This document shows, one piece after another, positions 49,373 to 61,305 of a stretch of 64,000 nt of DNA. The notes under the pieces are model-generated. The model was given only the letters and a program-made list of their open reading frames with translations, did no database searches and had not been told where the DNA came from. Position 1 is the stretch's first letter. Each line of letters opens with the position of its first letter. Source of the stretch: Mariannaea sp. PMI_226 (taxonomy: Eukaryota > Ascomycota > Sordariomycetes > Hypocreales > Nectriaceae); the NCBI GenBank assembly GCA_024336345.1, contig JANFOG010000011.1, forward strand, positions 992,001 to 1,056,000, in the 5' to 3' direction. The position numbers and the translations under genes were made by a program.

Positions 49373-51748
49373 ATGTCGCTGATTCCATATCAACCCCACG
49401 AGGGTCGTGAAATCGTCCTGTACGTCATTCCATGCTTCCTCTGTCGTCTGTCTCCACCACAGCTATTCTGACTGTAGCTACAGCCGCCACCACAACGCCA
49501 TCGTCGTTCGTGACTCGCACTCCCATCGCCTCGAGATCAGAGGCGTCTCAGAATGCCCAACCTGCCATCAGCCACTGACCAGTCGACCTCCACCTGCCGA
49601 ACGGCCATTTGACCGAGCTCATGGTTCTCGCCATGACACCTACGTCGACCCGGATTACTTTCGCATGTTGCGTGCCGTGAACACCGACTCGACACCTGAT
49701 GGTTCTCCTCCTAGTCCGATAAGAAGAGTCATCAAGCCTGCTCTTGTTGAGCCTACAAGTCCATCAAGCCAAGCTTCTCCGCCCCCGAATGAGCCCTCAG
49801 GTAGCAATACTGGCTTCGCCTCAGGCGAATCCAGTGTCCCTCCTCACCCCGCAGGAAAGATTCGGCGAGATGCCTTTAGCCCGGGCTACTTTAACACCTT
49901 CTTTGTTGAAGAACGAATTCTTGGAAAAGGCGGCAAGGGCGTTGTCCTGCTTGTCCGTCACGAGATCGATGGCTGCCCTCTGGGTCAATTCGCTTGCAAA
50001 CGTGTACCCGTCGGTGACGACCATGTCTGGCTAGAGAAGGTCCTTGTCGAGGTCGAGTTGCTTGCAAAGCTATCACATCCGAATCTAGTCTCCTATCGCC
50101 ATGTATGGTTGGAAGATGTCCAACTGTCGCGTTTCGGCCCAAGTGTAGCGTGTGCTTTCATTCTGCAGCAGTACTGCAACGGTGGCGATCTGCATCAATA
50201 TATCGTCGGTGGTACACCTCGTGAGGCGACCAAGGAGGACCTCAAAGCCCAGATGCGTAGGAGGTCAAAGGGCCAGCTGGATCCACCCACGGATTTATTT
50301 TCAGGAGTTCGCCAATTGTCCTTTGAAGAAATCTACACTCTATTCAAGGATATCGCGTCTGGAGTAGCCTATCTTCACGCTGCAAATTATGTTCACCGCG
50401 ATCTGAAGCCAAACAATTGCCTTCTGCACCGTGAGGGTGGAAGACTTATCTGTCTCATTAGCGACTTTGGCGAGGTCCAGCCCAAGAACGCCATGCGCAA
50501 CTCCACCGGAGCAACTGGCACAATATCCTACTGTGCTCCCGAGGTCCTTCGGTTCAACACTGCAACTAATACTTACGAGAACTTTACAACGAAGTCGGAT
50601 ATTTTCTCGTTGGGCATGATTCTGTACTTCATGTGCTTTGGCAGGTTGCCATACCGCAGCGCCAATGCCCTCCAGGAGGAGCTTGAGGATGTCGACGAGC
50701 TCAGGGCTGAGATCATAGATTGGCAAGGCTTTCAAGACGAGCGAAGGCTTCGCCCGGACCTCCCCCCGAAGCTCTATACACTTCTGAAAAGGCTATTGTC
50801 TCTGAACCCATCGGAACGGCCAAGTGCTAATGAGGTCCTCAAAGCAATGAGAGGCGAATCACCCCCCTCGGAGGCCTCTGCAAGAGATGAGCATTCCCCA
50901 GTTCCGTCCATTGGCCTGAACGGGAACAGAATTCAGAATTTAGATTCCCCTGCAATCCCGAGCAGCCCAATCCCAGGTAAGCAAGATACCACTGCGTTAT
51001 GACAAGCCTTGGTCTTATTTGTTTAATAGCTCCCCGGCAACGACAGTCCCCGGGAGTTCCAGATAAGCTCCAAGCTATTGAGCAGTGGCCTAGGTCTCCT
51101 AGAAGAGAGTCATCGCCAAACATTGGTGGTTCAGGCAGTCGTCAAGAACAGAACCCGCCCGGTGCCATGCGTCATCGAGCGTCTCAATCTCATTCAATGG
51201 TTTTATCTCGCAGCCAAGATGGGTTTCGTAACTCCACAGGTCCTGGTGATTCCAGTCCAAATGGGCCAAGAGGAACACGAACAAGGAGCGGATCCTTCAG
51301 TCCACCTCTCCTAATGGCTCCTCCGAGTCCCCCGCCAAATATTCTGGTGAATCACTTGTCAGCCATTTATGACCGCGTAATGGCATATATTGGTCCCCGT
51401 GTCATCGTCCTGAGCTATGCATTGCGCTTGGCATTCTTCGTTGGTAAGGTGTACTCGCTCAGTCAACCTTGCTTGCCATACATTGCCAATCCTCAGGTGG
51501 GAATCCCACTGATTGCCGTGGCCGCTCTTGATCTAGGCTTGCCACAATTGGCAAGCTCAGATGGACCTGGCTATCCAAACCCTTATTCTCCGACTCGGCG
51601 TGCATGGGGACTGGGAACTAGTTTCCTCTTGCTGATACTACATTTCGTCGCTATCTGGGTAGCATCAAGCCAAAGCGCTTTGTGCGTAGCCAACCACCAT
51701 GAGATACTGGACGCTTGGCCGCCGCAAGCGTCTGCTGAATGGGAATAA
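49373..51748 (+). CDS. Iks1-type serine/threonine kinase with C-terminal membrane segments, about 752 aa
   Basis: Three exons: 49373-49419, 49484-50976 and 51030-51748. The first joins to give REIVLRHHNAIVVRD, which matches the N-terminus of Iks1 kinases, followed by a CPTCHQPL zinc-type motif. The kinase domain covers about residues 150-485: glycine loop LGKGGKGVV, Lys in FACKRV, catalytic loop HRDLKPNN and DFGE, with an inserted region before LSFEEIY. After a Ser/Pro-rich linker, the C-terminus has two or three hydrophobic segments (VIVLSYALRLAFFVGK; GLGTSFLLLILHFVAIWVA). Membrane-anchored kinase, role uncertain (yeast Iks1 mutants are sensitive to some stresses). Three in-frame acceptors (exon starts 49463, 49478 or 49484) are possible for exon 2; the last matches conserved spacing best. 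Confidence 0.85.
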
Positions 51749-52320
51749 TATGCTAAAATCCTCATAAGCGAAACAAAAAGGCTTGATTTAGAGATGAACA
51801 AAGCCATCTCTCATTTCAAGTCGACTATCTAACGAATCACGGACTTGAACGAATTCCTTATTATGGTACAATGAATTTATGCTGTAGACTTATTTGTTAT
51901 CCGGATCAAATATGAATAACACCAACCTAGGACTACTGACACCGGACAGAGTCAATCTCTATCATTGCATTATTAGAGACATTAGCCCAATCCGAACGAG
52001 ACTGGGATAAGGTGCGACAAGGGAAAAAAGAAAAGGCCTCTATATCGGCCCTATTCATGCATAGCTGTTATGCACCGGACGGACAAGGACGGCTTTTGGC
52101 GTTATTGATACTGCAATTCCTTCAGAATTGCTATGACTTGACGTGAAAAAAAAGGATGAATTTGAGAATTTGAAAATTTGACAACCACCACCCAAGGCCA
52201 CATTACATTATAGTCTACTAGTTTGCTATGCTCGCTTAGGCCCTCCATAATACAAAAAAACAGACTGAAATTCGCCTTTAGAACCGTGAAACGTGGTCTT
52301 CCATTCGTGATGCCACAAAG
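51749..52320. other. Convergent 3' intergenic region
   Basis: About 570 bp between stops of the kinase gene and the NUP gene. AT-rich with A runs; no gene seen. Confidence 0.5.
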
Positions 52321-53750
52321 TCAAATCTTGCTTGGTGATCTGCTGGTCAATCGCTCCCGCCTATCCATTTCCCTCTTGGCTAAGTTCAGATCGATGCCTC
52401 CCGGGGCTACTCGGAGTTCGTTGGTGATGCTTCCGTATCCAAAGTCTGGCCGTCCTCCTAAGCTCCCGAATATATCACCGATGTAGTTTTGCGCCTTGAT
52501 GCCATCTCTGTATGTGCAATTCCAGTCAAAGATAATGCCCTGTATAATTTCGTACCCAGCTAGGAAAATGTTTTCGATTGAGATGTCGAATCCATTTTGC
52601 TGGGCAGACGTGAGATGATCAAGGTCGGACCGGCCAGGAGGAGGACGGTCAAAGTTGCATCCTTTGTCGCTGTTAGCCAGGCGCTCATGTGTAGCTGAGT
52701 GAAGAGGAGAAAGGAGGAGGAAGGGGGATATTTAAAGTACCCGCGCGAAGGAGAATGACTCTGCCAAAGTCTACGAGCTTCTCAATTGATGCTCTGACTA
52801 GTACTTCCAAGATGGCGTTGTCCTCCGCTGCACTCATGCAGTATGTGCCGGTTCCATTGGTCCATAAAGACACCGTCTCTTCGAACGCCTCAGATAACCG
52901 CTTTCCGGAATAATACACGTCGCTCGTGGCCGTGTCGCATTTGATGACACTTGGTGACCTAAGAGCCATCTTGTAGGTATCTTCCCTGTCTCGGTAGAGA
53001 TTGCGGTATTGCTGCGGCCCGGGAGCATCCTTGAGGATTGAATTTGAGGCAAACCTATGTGCCCGGTCTCGGAGATTGGCGTTCAACTCAAACACTTCAG
53101 TCCCGTACGTTATGGAGGGGTATTTGAGCGGCTCGTCTCGACCGTAAGCTATGTAACCAGTCGGCCATTCTGGTGGGAGGGATCGTGGGTCGATCTCGTA
53201 CTGGAGAGCCACTTGAACCGAATAACGAGCGAGAGCCACCGTTCCCAAGGTACCATGGCGAGGGTTTACCCCCGCGACTCCGGCGAGTAGGAAGTACGTA
53301 AGACGCAGGTCGAATGAAGGGGACAGCACAAGAGCCATTAGCGTGGCTGCTGCGTTGATCTCTCCCTCACCGACTGTCAACTGGCAAACTCCACCATCTT
53401 CCGTGCAGAAGGCCTGAGGGAACAGCATGGAAAACCCCGGGGAATGGATGGAGCGGGAGGTCAGATTCCCGAGCTTGGAGTCGGAGAACCGGTCGTGCCA
53501 GATCTGGGCCTCTGGTGCCCACTTTTGGTTGTCACAGGTTGGTCAAGGATCTTTATGGGTTAAGAAGTTGGACAGAATGGGCTGGACGAACCATAGAGAT
53601 GATGATGACTTTAGGAGCAATGGGCGAGCTATGAGACCCCTGAATAGTGTTTGAGGAGGATTTTGGTCTGACCAATACTTGGTGAGTGAGCGAACCGCAA
53701 AGGGTGAGAACCAGTATGAAGCTAGAAAGAATCATGTTCAAAAATACCAT
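52321..53750 (-). CDS. Purine nucleoside permease (NUP) family protein, about 437 aa
   Basis: Three exons: 53750-53592, 53521-52741 and 52694-52321. The first begins with a hydrophobic leader (residues about 6-25, ILSSFILVLTLCGSL), so the protein is secreted or membrane-bound. The body has the NUP family pattern: KVIIISMWAPEAQIW, TVGEGEINAAATLMAL, FLLAGVAGVNP, YGTEVFELN and LWTNGTGTYCMSA. Intron 2 is only 46 nt (GTACTT to ACTCAG), and using the other acceptors would break the reading frame. The C-terminal exon adds FDRPPPG and FLAGYEII motifs, also typical of the family. Fungal members move or process purine nucleosides at the cell surface; the transport mechanism is poorly known. Acceptor for exon 3 is the least certain point. 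Confidence 0.85.
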
Positions 53751-56618
53751 ATCGAATAGCTAAAGTGATTGTGAACTACTAGGCAATAGAAAATCGAAGA
53801 AAGAGAAATAACAAGAAACACAAGAGTGCCCATATCTAGAATGCTCGGCAGATTTTATGGCGAGGACATAGTGTTGACGAACATCTGAGTTTGTCGGGTC
53901 ACATGATGGCAAGCCATCCATGTTTGAATCTTGCGTGGCAGCGGCTCTTGATAGCTTCAATATTTTATGAAGGGCAATGTGTCGTGTTACTTGATCCGGT
54001 TGAAATAGCCCACGGGTGGCAAAACGGGTGGCTTCTGTCGGATATCGGACCTTGAACTGGGTCAGTTTGGTTTAAAAACCACGCGGCAAAAGTGATTGGG
54101 AAAATGAAAAGGGGATATCTCTCCGAGGGCATGCTTTCTCAGGGATTTCGGAAGACCGGTGATTCGGGTGAGCAGTGTCTTGGATGAGAAGCTTAAGCGA
54201 TCCATTTCAGACCTCGTATTCTAAACAACGTCGACTGAAGTTCATCTGGTCACAGCACCACGAGGAGTGAGTTAAAGCCTTCGGTTGTTCCTCATAGGGT
54301 GAACGGGATTTGTGATGGGGTTTACATATGCTACTCACGAACAAGGAGAGACAAAGACATGGATTGAAGGAGACATGGCATTGCAAAGTTCAAAGGGAAT
54401 GCCTGTGTATAGGACTGTTAAAGGAGCATAGGTGAGAGGGAAAAATGGAAAATGGTGTTTGAGCCTGAAGCGTTTAGCGAGAACAGGGCGGGACGGGACG
54501 GGACGGGGGCGGAAGGGAAGCGACGACGGAGCAGAGAGAACGAAAGATGAGACAACATGGCGACAATCTGGTATCAACACAGTTGAGCGTCGCGTTAAAG
54601 AAAAATACAACCAAGGAAAGGTATTTGCTCTACTGTGTGACATTTCATTAGAGCAAGGTTGAAGGTTTGTCTCGGCTGTGCGGAGTGTGAAGCAAGACCG
54701 GGGCTGTCTCGCCTGCATCGCCTCAACCAGACCAATCGCTGGGGGCGGAAGTCTCCCATTGGGCATCTTGCAATGTGTTGTTGACTATGTACATATCATC
54801 ACCCACGGACATGGGACAAATTCCCTAATTCAGTTGACGGAGTGATTGTCTTGTGACAGAAGCTTGTCTCGGCTGGCCAAAAGGGGAAGATGGGACGGCT
54901 GAAGAAGGTCATTGATTGGCTTGTGTAGGCGAAACCATGATAAAGTCCTTGCACACGGAAAAGTCGTGAGATGAGCCAATCCGAATAAAGAGAAAGAGAT
55001 ATTGCTCTTGGTGGAAGGTGACGGTGCAGCTCTCGTGCAACTCTTCTGTAGATACGTTGCTGATATATGTATATATATAGAGAGATATATAAGATTTGGC
55101 GCTCGGAATAGAGGTTTATGATCCTAATTCCAAGCTTAAGTTTATTTAAGTTTATATGACCCTTTCGTCCAGGAAGACCAATTACTCATCATTGCAGGTT
55201 ACACAAGAATAACGAAGAAAGGTATTTATTGCGTTAACTACCCGTACCTAGAGTAAGGTATGCTCGATAAACATACCCACCAAAGGTATCGGTCTATAAA
55301 TATCACTTGATCCCATACCAGATTGAGAATGATCAATTCAGTAGTCTGTGACGTCATGGTGGGTGGAGTCAGTGTAAGTGATGGGTGGACGGTGAGAAGT
55401 GCGTGCCTGCCAACTGTGGAAAAATTGACAATCAATTCACTTATTTGAGAACCTAAACTAAGCCGACTTGGGGCTGCACCGCCACGAAACTCTAAAGCGC
55501 CCGTAACCATACTGCGTACGCGCGGGGAAGGAGAACGCGTACGGAGTTATTTGCAGACAAAACTGGAAGGAAGACATGTCAAACGATTCCAGGAAAGTAT
55601 TGGGCCAGTGGTTGCGCAACTTCCGGCTTTTATCGACTTTTTCTGGTGCTGACGCCCTCTAGGTGGTGTCTGCTCCTTCCTGCCACTACCCTCCCAACTT
55701 AGTGAGGTATCCACTGGAGGTATCTACATAGTACTATGTAAGATTATAGACTACCCGCACCTACTTTGACCAAAGGAGGGAACATCACTACCATCTCGCT
55801 CAAGTAGGTAAGTAATTATGGAACTACTCTGACTTCAGACCACTGGCTGAATTACTTCGGCCGTACTTCTGCTGACACCGTCGAAACCTTCTGGTTAAAG
55901 CACACCACAGTGACCACCCAACCCAATGTTGGACCTGATCTTGGCGTCATCTTGGCATAATTAATTGACGCTCTCCTCTCTTGTTTACTACGTAGACCGT
56001 ATTTCAATTCCGTAGGGGCGCTTGGGGGCTGCGTGTATAACGCCTCGTGCGCGTAATCGTAATTAATAGCCTCATTGACTTTGTTACTTCGTTCCTGACA
56101 CCTTTCCTGTCCTGCTTTCTCTCTGAGAGAATCACCAGAAGGGCCGCGTAGGTAGGCTTTGTCCGCTCCGAGAAATAGGCTGTTTTTCTCTCCCAAGATA
56201 TTTTTGCATCCATCACCACGATCACCACTGCTGCCAAGTCATTGGGGTGGAACCTTACGGAGCGGACAGACTTGGCGTTTTGTTCAGTTGTCGTTGATAC
56301 TCGAAGCCATCAACGGCCTCCAGTCCGGAGTACCTCGGGCAGTCATCCATGTCATATCAATATCCCATATCCCTGTCCTGCTTTATAGATTTCGCCGGTG
56401 GTCCCCTCCCCCACGTTCGCTCCCTCCGTCATCACGTTTTTTTTTTTTCTGTTCTGTTGATAAACACTCAGTGACGTTACCTACCAAGGTAACTTAGCCG
56501 GCTCTGTCAGCTTCCCCCAAGCACCAGCGCCTCAGCCCGGCTTCCAGTCCCCAATCGCGCGACCTGCTTCCCCGAGTCGCCGTGTCGGTCCACCTCCCCA
56601 TCGTCAATTGTTCCGTCG
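53751..56618. other. 2.9-kb intergenic region upstream of the Ca2+-ATPase
   Basis: Divergent space between the NUP gene and the Ca2+-ATPase gene. It has GGGAC repeats near 54487-54505, short AT repeats near 55065-55090, and T-rich sequence near 56437. ORFs are short and shadow-like. No gene is supported. Confidence 0.5.
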
Positions 56619-59600
56619 ATGAATGAGTTCACGGCAACTCCAGGCCCAAGCCACGGCGCTCATGACGGTGATCATGACACCGGCGGTTGGGATGGCGCCG
56701 CTGTTGCGGTTGCCGGTGCAGGAGGCACAGCGGTAGCAGGGGCAGCAGCTGCGGGCGCAAGTGCAGGTGCAGGCGTAAAGGTAAACTCGGGGCCCTCTTC
56801 AAAACGTTTCTCTCAACACAATCCTGGCCTTGGCGACGGCGACAAAAACGACGACCACCACACTGTTGCTGTGTCTTCTCAACTTCCGACCCGTGACGAC
56901 CCAACACTCGATTTTCGCGAGGAAAACGTTGATCCTACCAACAATTTCGCCTTCTCTCCGAATCAGCTCCACAACCTCCTCACGAACCGGAGTCTCCCTG
57001 CCCTTCGCGCCTTTGGTGGTCTGCTTGGTCTTGCTGCTGGACTTTTTGCCGATCTTTCGTCTGGTCTTAGTGTTGACGAAACTACCCTCGATGGCACCTT
57101 GTCCTTCGAAGAAGCCGTCGACGCCGGCCGCTTTGCTCGACCTCCCATTGTCACCAGAATCTCTCCTCCGCCTACCACAGCGTCCACCCTTCTCCCCAAC
57201 CCTCTCCGACATAGCGACCCTCACAATGTCCAGTTCGCCGACCGAAAACGAATCTTTGGCACAAATCGCCTGCCCCAGCGCAAACAGAAATCTTTTCTCA
57301 AGTTGATGTGGATCGCCTTCAATGACAAGTTGATAATCCTTCTCACCATTTCTGCCATCATTTCTCTTGGCATTGGTATCTACCAGACCGTCGACCCCGA
57401 CATTGACTCGTCTGGAACTGAATGGGTTGACGGTGTCACCGTCGTCGCCGCTGTTGTCGTCATTGTTTTCGCGAGCGCCGCCACCGATTGGCAGAAGAAC
57501 CACAAGTTCAAGAAGGTTAATGAGCGCAAAGAACAAAGGGATGTAACCGTGATCCGCTCCGGGAGATTTCAAAGCATCTCTGTCTTTGAGGTTGTGGTTG
57601 GTGACATCTTGCGCATAGAAGCCGGGGATGTCATCGCCGTTGATGGCATACTCGTTGACTCTTCCTGGCTCCAGATAGACGAGTCCTCCGTCTCAGGAGA
57701 GTCCGATTTGGTCCACAAGAGCATTCCCGACGAAAATGACCCTTCCCGTGCCGCTGACCCTTTCATTCTCAGTGGAACCACGGTTGCTCGAGGAACTGGC
57801 CATTACCTGGTAACTGCTGTAGGGCTCAATTCTACCAATGGGCGCTTTTTGATGTCGTTAAGAAGTGACGTCCAGGAGACTCCTCTACAGGCCAAGCTCG
57901 GACAACTGGGGAAACAGCTCATCATAATTGGTGGTGTAGCCGGGTCTATCTTCTTTCTTATCTTGTTCATCCGCTACCTAGTCAGGCTGCATCACATGCA
58001 GTCAACCGACCGCTACCAGAAGGTAGAAGATTTTTTGCACGTTCTCATTATCTCCATCACCGTCGTAATCATCACTATCCCCGAAGGCCTGGGCTTGAAC
58101 GTTACCTTCGCCCTTGCTTTTGCAACAAAGCGCATGCTCAAGGATAATAACCTGGTGCGACTCATTCGCTCCTGTGAGATTATGGGCAATGCTACCACTG
58201 TTTGTTCAGATAAGACGGGCACGCTCACACAAAATAAGATGTCTGTGGTGGCTGGTCGGATTGGTCTGGCAGGCCGTTTTGACGATATTCAGCTCGTACC
58301 CACAGATCCCCTGGACACGACGATATCAAGCACTTCAACTCATATCAGCTGCGACTCTTCTATCCAATCAATGATGAAGTTGTCCACCGACGCTAAGGAG
58401 CTGATCAAGGATAGTGTTGCTACAAACTCTACCGCTTTTCAAAGCGACGATTCCGGAACGCCGAAATTTGTGGGTTCAAGCACAGAGACAGCATTGCTCG
58501 ATTTCAGCTACCGTCATCTGGGTATGAGTCGCTTGGCTGAGGAGAGGCTGAACCGACCGGCACTCACGATGCTTCCATTCGACTCCTCTCGCAAATGGAT
58601 GGCCTCCCTTATCAAACTAGAGGATGGCAACTATCGACTGCTCGTCAAAGGTGCTGCTGAGGTCGTCTTTGAATATTGCGCTTACATTGTTTCCGATCCA
58701 ACGTACAAAATCACGGTCGCTCGCCTCTCTGATGACATAAGAGAAAGTTTCGACGATACGATTCGTGACTACGCATCCAAGCTGCTTCGTCCTGTGGCCA
58801 TGGCATTCAGGGATTTCACACCAGAAGAACTACTAGACGATCCAGACGACGACCCAAACTCTCTCAATTTAGAATGGCTTGCATCAGGAATGGTCTTTCT
58901 TGGGGTATTTGGAATCCGAGATCCATTACGTCCTGAGGTGGTAGAGTCTGTGAGACAATGCCAAGCGGCTGGCGTCTTCGTCCGTATGGTGACGGGCGAC
59001 AACTTCTTGACCGCCAAGGCGATTGCATCTGAATGTGGTATCTATACTGCGGGTGGTATTGCTATGGACGGGCCAACGTTTCGATCCTTGGACTCTGAGC
59101 AGCTGGATGCCGTTATCCCTCGCCTTCAAGTTCTTGCTCGATCCAGCCCCGAAGACAAACTGCTTCTTGTATCGCGTCTTAAAGCGATGAAGGAAACTGT
59201 AGCTGTAACTGGAGACGGGACAAACGATGGCCTTGCTCTCAAAGCTGCGGATGTCGGATTTGCAATGGGGGTACAAGGAACAGAGGTGGCCAAAGAGGCC
59301 GCATCAATTATTTTGCTGGACGACAACTTTGCATCCATTGTCAGAGCACTGGCTTGGGGTCGTACTGTTAACGACTCTGTGAAGAGGTTTTGCCAAGTGA
59401 GTAGTATTCTTGCCATTTATCCGTGTTCCTTTCTCCTACTCCCCCCATTTGAGAGATCCCCGCTTCAACTTCATTTGCTTCATTCTCTTCATGCTTCCGC
59501 TTCTCACCATGAGTTCATTTACGACTAACGTCTGCATTTTCTAGTTTCAATTTACAATCAATGTCACAGCCGGAATCATTACCGTTGTTTCTGAGCTCGC

Positions 59601-60753
59601 AGGCGATTCTGTATTCACCGTTGTCCAGCTTCTGTGGATCAATTTGATCATGGACATTTTCGCCTCGCTCTGCTATTCGACAGATCCTCCCTCACCCGAC
59701 TACCTCGAGCGTAAACCTGAGCCGCGCAACGCCCCCATCGTTAATGTCACAATGTGGAAAATGATTTTGGGCCAGTCAATATACCAACTAGCGGTCATCT
59801 TCTGTGTTCACTATGCGGGATGGGATGTCTTTAATCCTGATACCCAGTATGAAGAGGATAGGCTTCAGACACTTGTTTTTAACATATACGTGTGGATGCA
59901 GTTTTTCAACCAACAGAACTGCCGCAGGGTCGACAACAAGATAGACATCTTTTACCAGGGCGCATTTAAAAATCCGTGGTTCGTTGGAGTTCAGCTCATT
60001 ACCATTGTTGGCCAGTTCGTCATCATCTTTGAAGGAGGCGAAGCATTCGACACAGTTCGGTTGACGGGAGCACAGTGGGGCTGGAGTATACTCTTCGGCT
60101 TTCTTACGCTTCCTCTTGGCGCGTTGATTAGACAAGTTCCGGATCGTGTTGTTCAAGAACTATTTACTGGTTGTTATGCAATCTACAGAGCGGCAACCCG
60201 TCCGTTCCGAGGCTGCTTCTCAGCCATGATCCCTCAACGATGGAGGAGGAGGAGGCGCGATGAGGAGCGACAAGAAGAGATGAGCAGAGTTGACAATCTC
60301 ATGCAATCGATAGGCCTTCGGTCTGCTCCTGATGGAGACATGATCACTACTGCTGAACAGAGGGCAGCGCTGGCCAGTGGCGAGAGAATCAGGAGGCAAG
60401 AACAAGAGGCGCAGCCTCGACATACCATCAACTTGCAGAGTCTTGTGGAAGCTGCTCTGGTGGGTCGTGAGTATGAGGATGCCGTCTTGGAAATACACCC
60501 GCGAACCTCCAAGGATGACTGTATCTTATGGAAGGGCAATGATACCGCCGTACCTCCTAGCCAAGATGCTAAGTTTATGCACCTTGTTGGTGTAAGGAAT
60601 AGAGGCCCCTTACGCAGCGTTCACAACAGAGGTCCTCCCCCCTTGGTAACTAGCAGTGGCAGAGGCAGCAGCATACCGTCGAGGCCTCCGCCTGTGAAAA
60701 AGAAGACGAGCGAATTCAAATGGGAATCTCTTCTGAGATCCAAGAGGAGGTAA
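56619..60753 (+). CDS. P-type Ca2+-ATPase, PMC/PMCA type, divergent, 1328 aa
   Basis: Two exons, 56619-59396 and 59545-60753 (GTGAGT/TTCTAG, with a GACTAACG branch site). The family is clear: ALRAFGGLLGLAAGL near the N-terminus, phosphorylation site CSDKTGTLTQNK (Asp531), KGAAEVVFEYC, and the M5/M6 region FQFTINVTAG and WINLIMD (Asn959, Asp963). Usual motifs differ: M4 reads PEGLGLNV (usual PEGLPL; residues 488-494), the A-domain loop SGES (359-362, usual TGES), and the hinge TGDGTNDGLAL (864-874; usual GDGTND[A/G]PAL). Both ends are longer than in typical PMC1 (about 230 N-terminal and 240 C-terminal residues, the latter basic). Pumps Ca2+ out of the cytosol into vacuole or across plasma membrane in relatives; the altered motifs mean activity is uncertain. 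Confidence 0.93.
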
Positions 60754-61305
60754 TCGAAATAGAGAACTGACTAGTTCTCACATTTTTTTTTGGGGGGGGG
60801 GTTTGGCTGTAGATAATTTACTTGGACAGTGCAACACAACTGTTGACTAAATAAGGGCTAATTTTGTTATATGGGACATGAGAAAGCGTTTGAATTTTAC
60901 CCTGATTTTTTTTCTTCATGCTTCTCTCTTTTTTACCACGATGACCTGGCATGTAAAGAAATCTATTTGAACAAACAAGATATTGCATCGAATATCTATA
61001 CAGTAATAAAATTGGATGTTATATATACATACTGAGTATTGCCTCGTTGTTTCCTTTCCATGACTTGTACGGAAGTTCACATGTTGTGATTCTCCTAGGT
61101 ATTGGTAACCTCCCATTGTTTAGCCCAAAAAATAATAATAATGCATTTCCTCCCATTTACTCCCCATTTTGTATATGAATTTGACATCAGTTGCGTAAAA
61201 AAAGAATAAGAAAAAAAAGTTTTGGCGTTTGTCTCATTCTCTTGATCATCATTTCTCATCTGTTCGGTTGATTTCCACCCAACTCAAGTCGTGTCCCGCT
61301 CCAAA
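60754..61305. other. Convergent 3' intergenic region
   Basis: About 550 bp between stops of the Ca2+-ATPase and bZIP genes; AT-rich, with a T9G10 run near 60783. No gene. Confidence 0.5.
60783..60801. repeat. T and G homopolymer tract
   Basis: About nine T followed by ten G, just past the Ca2+-ATPase stop. Slippage-prone; exact length may be unreliable. Confidence 0.75.

Noticed and set aside
54335..54766. 143-aa minus ORF between NUP and Ca2+-ATPase genes
   Set aside because: Arg/Pro/Ser-rich without domain, over GGGAC repeats; not supported.
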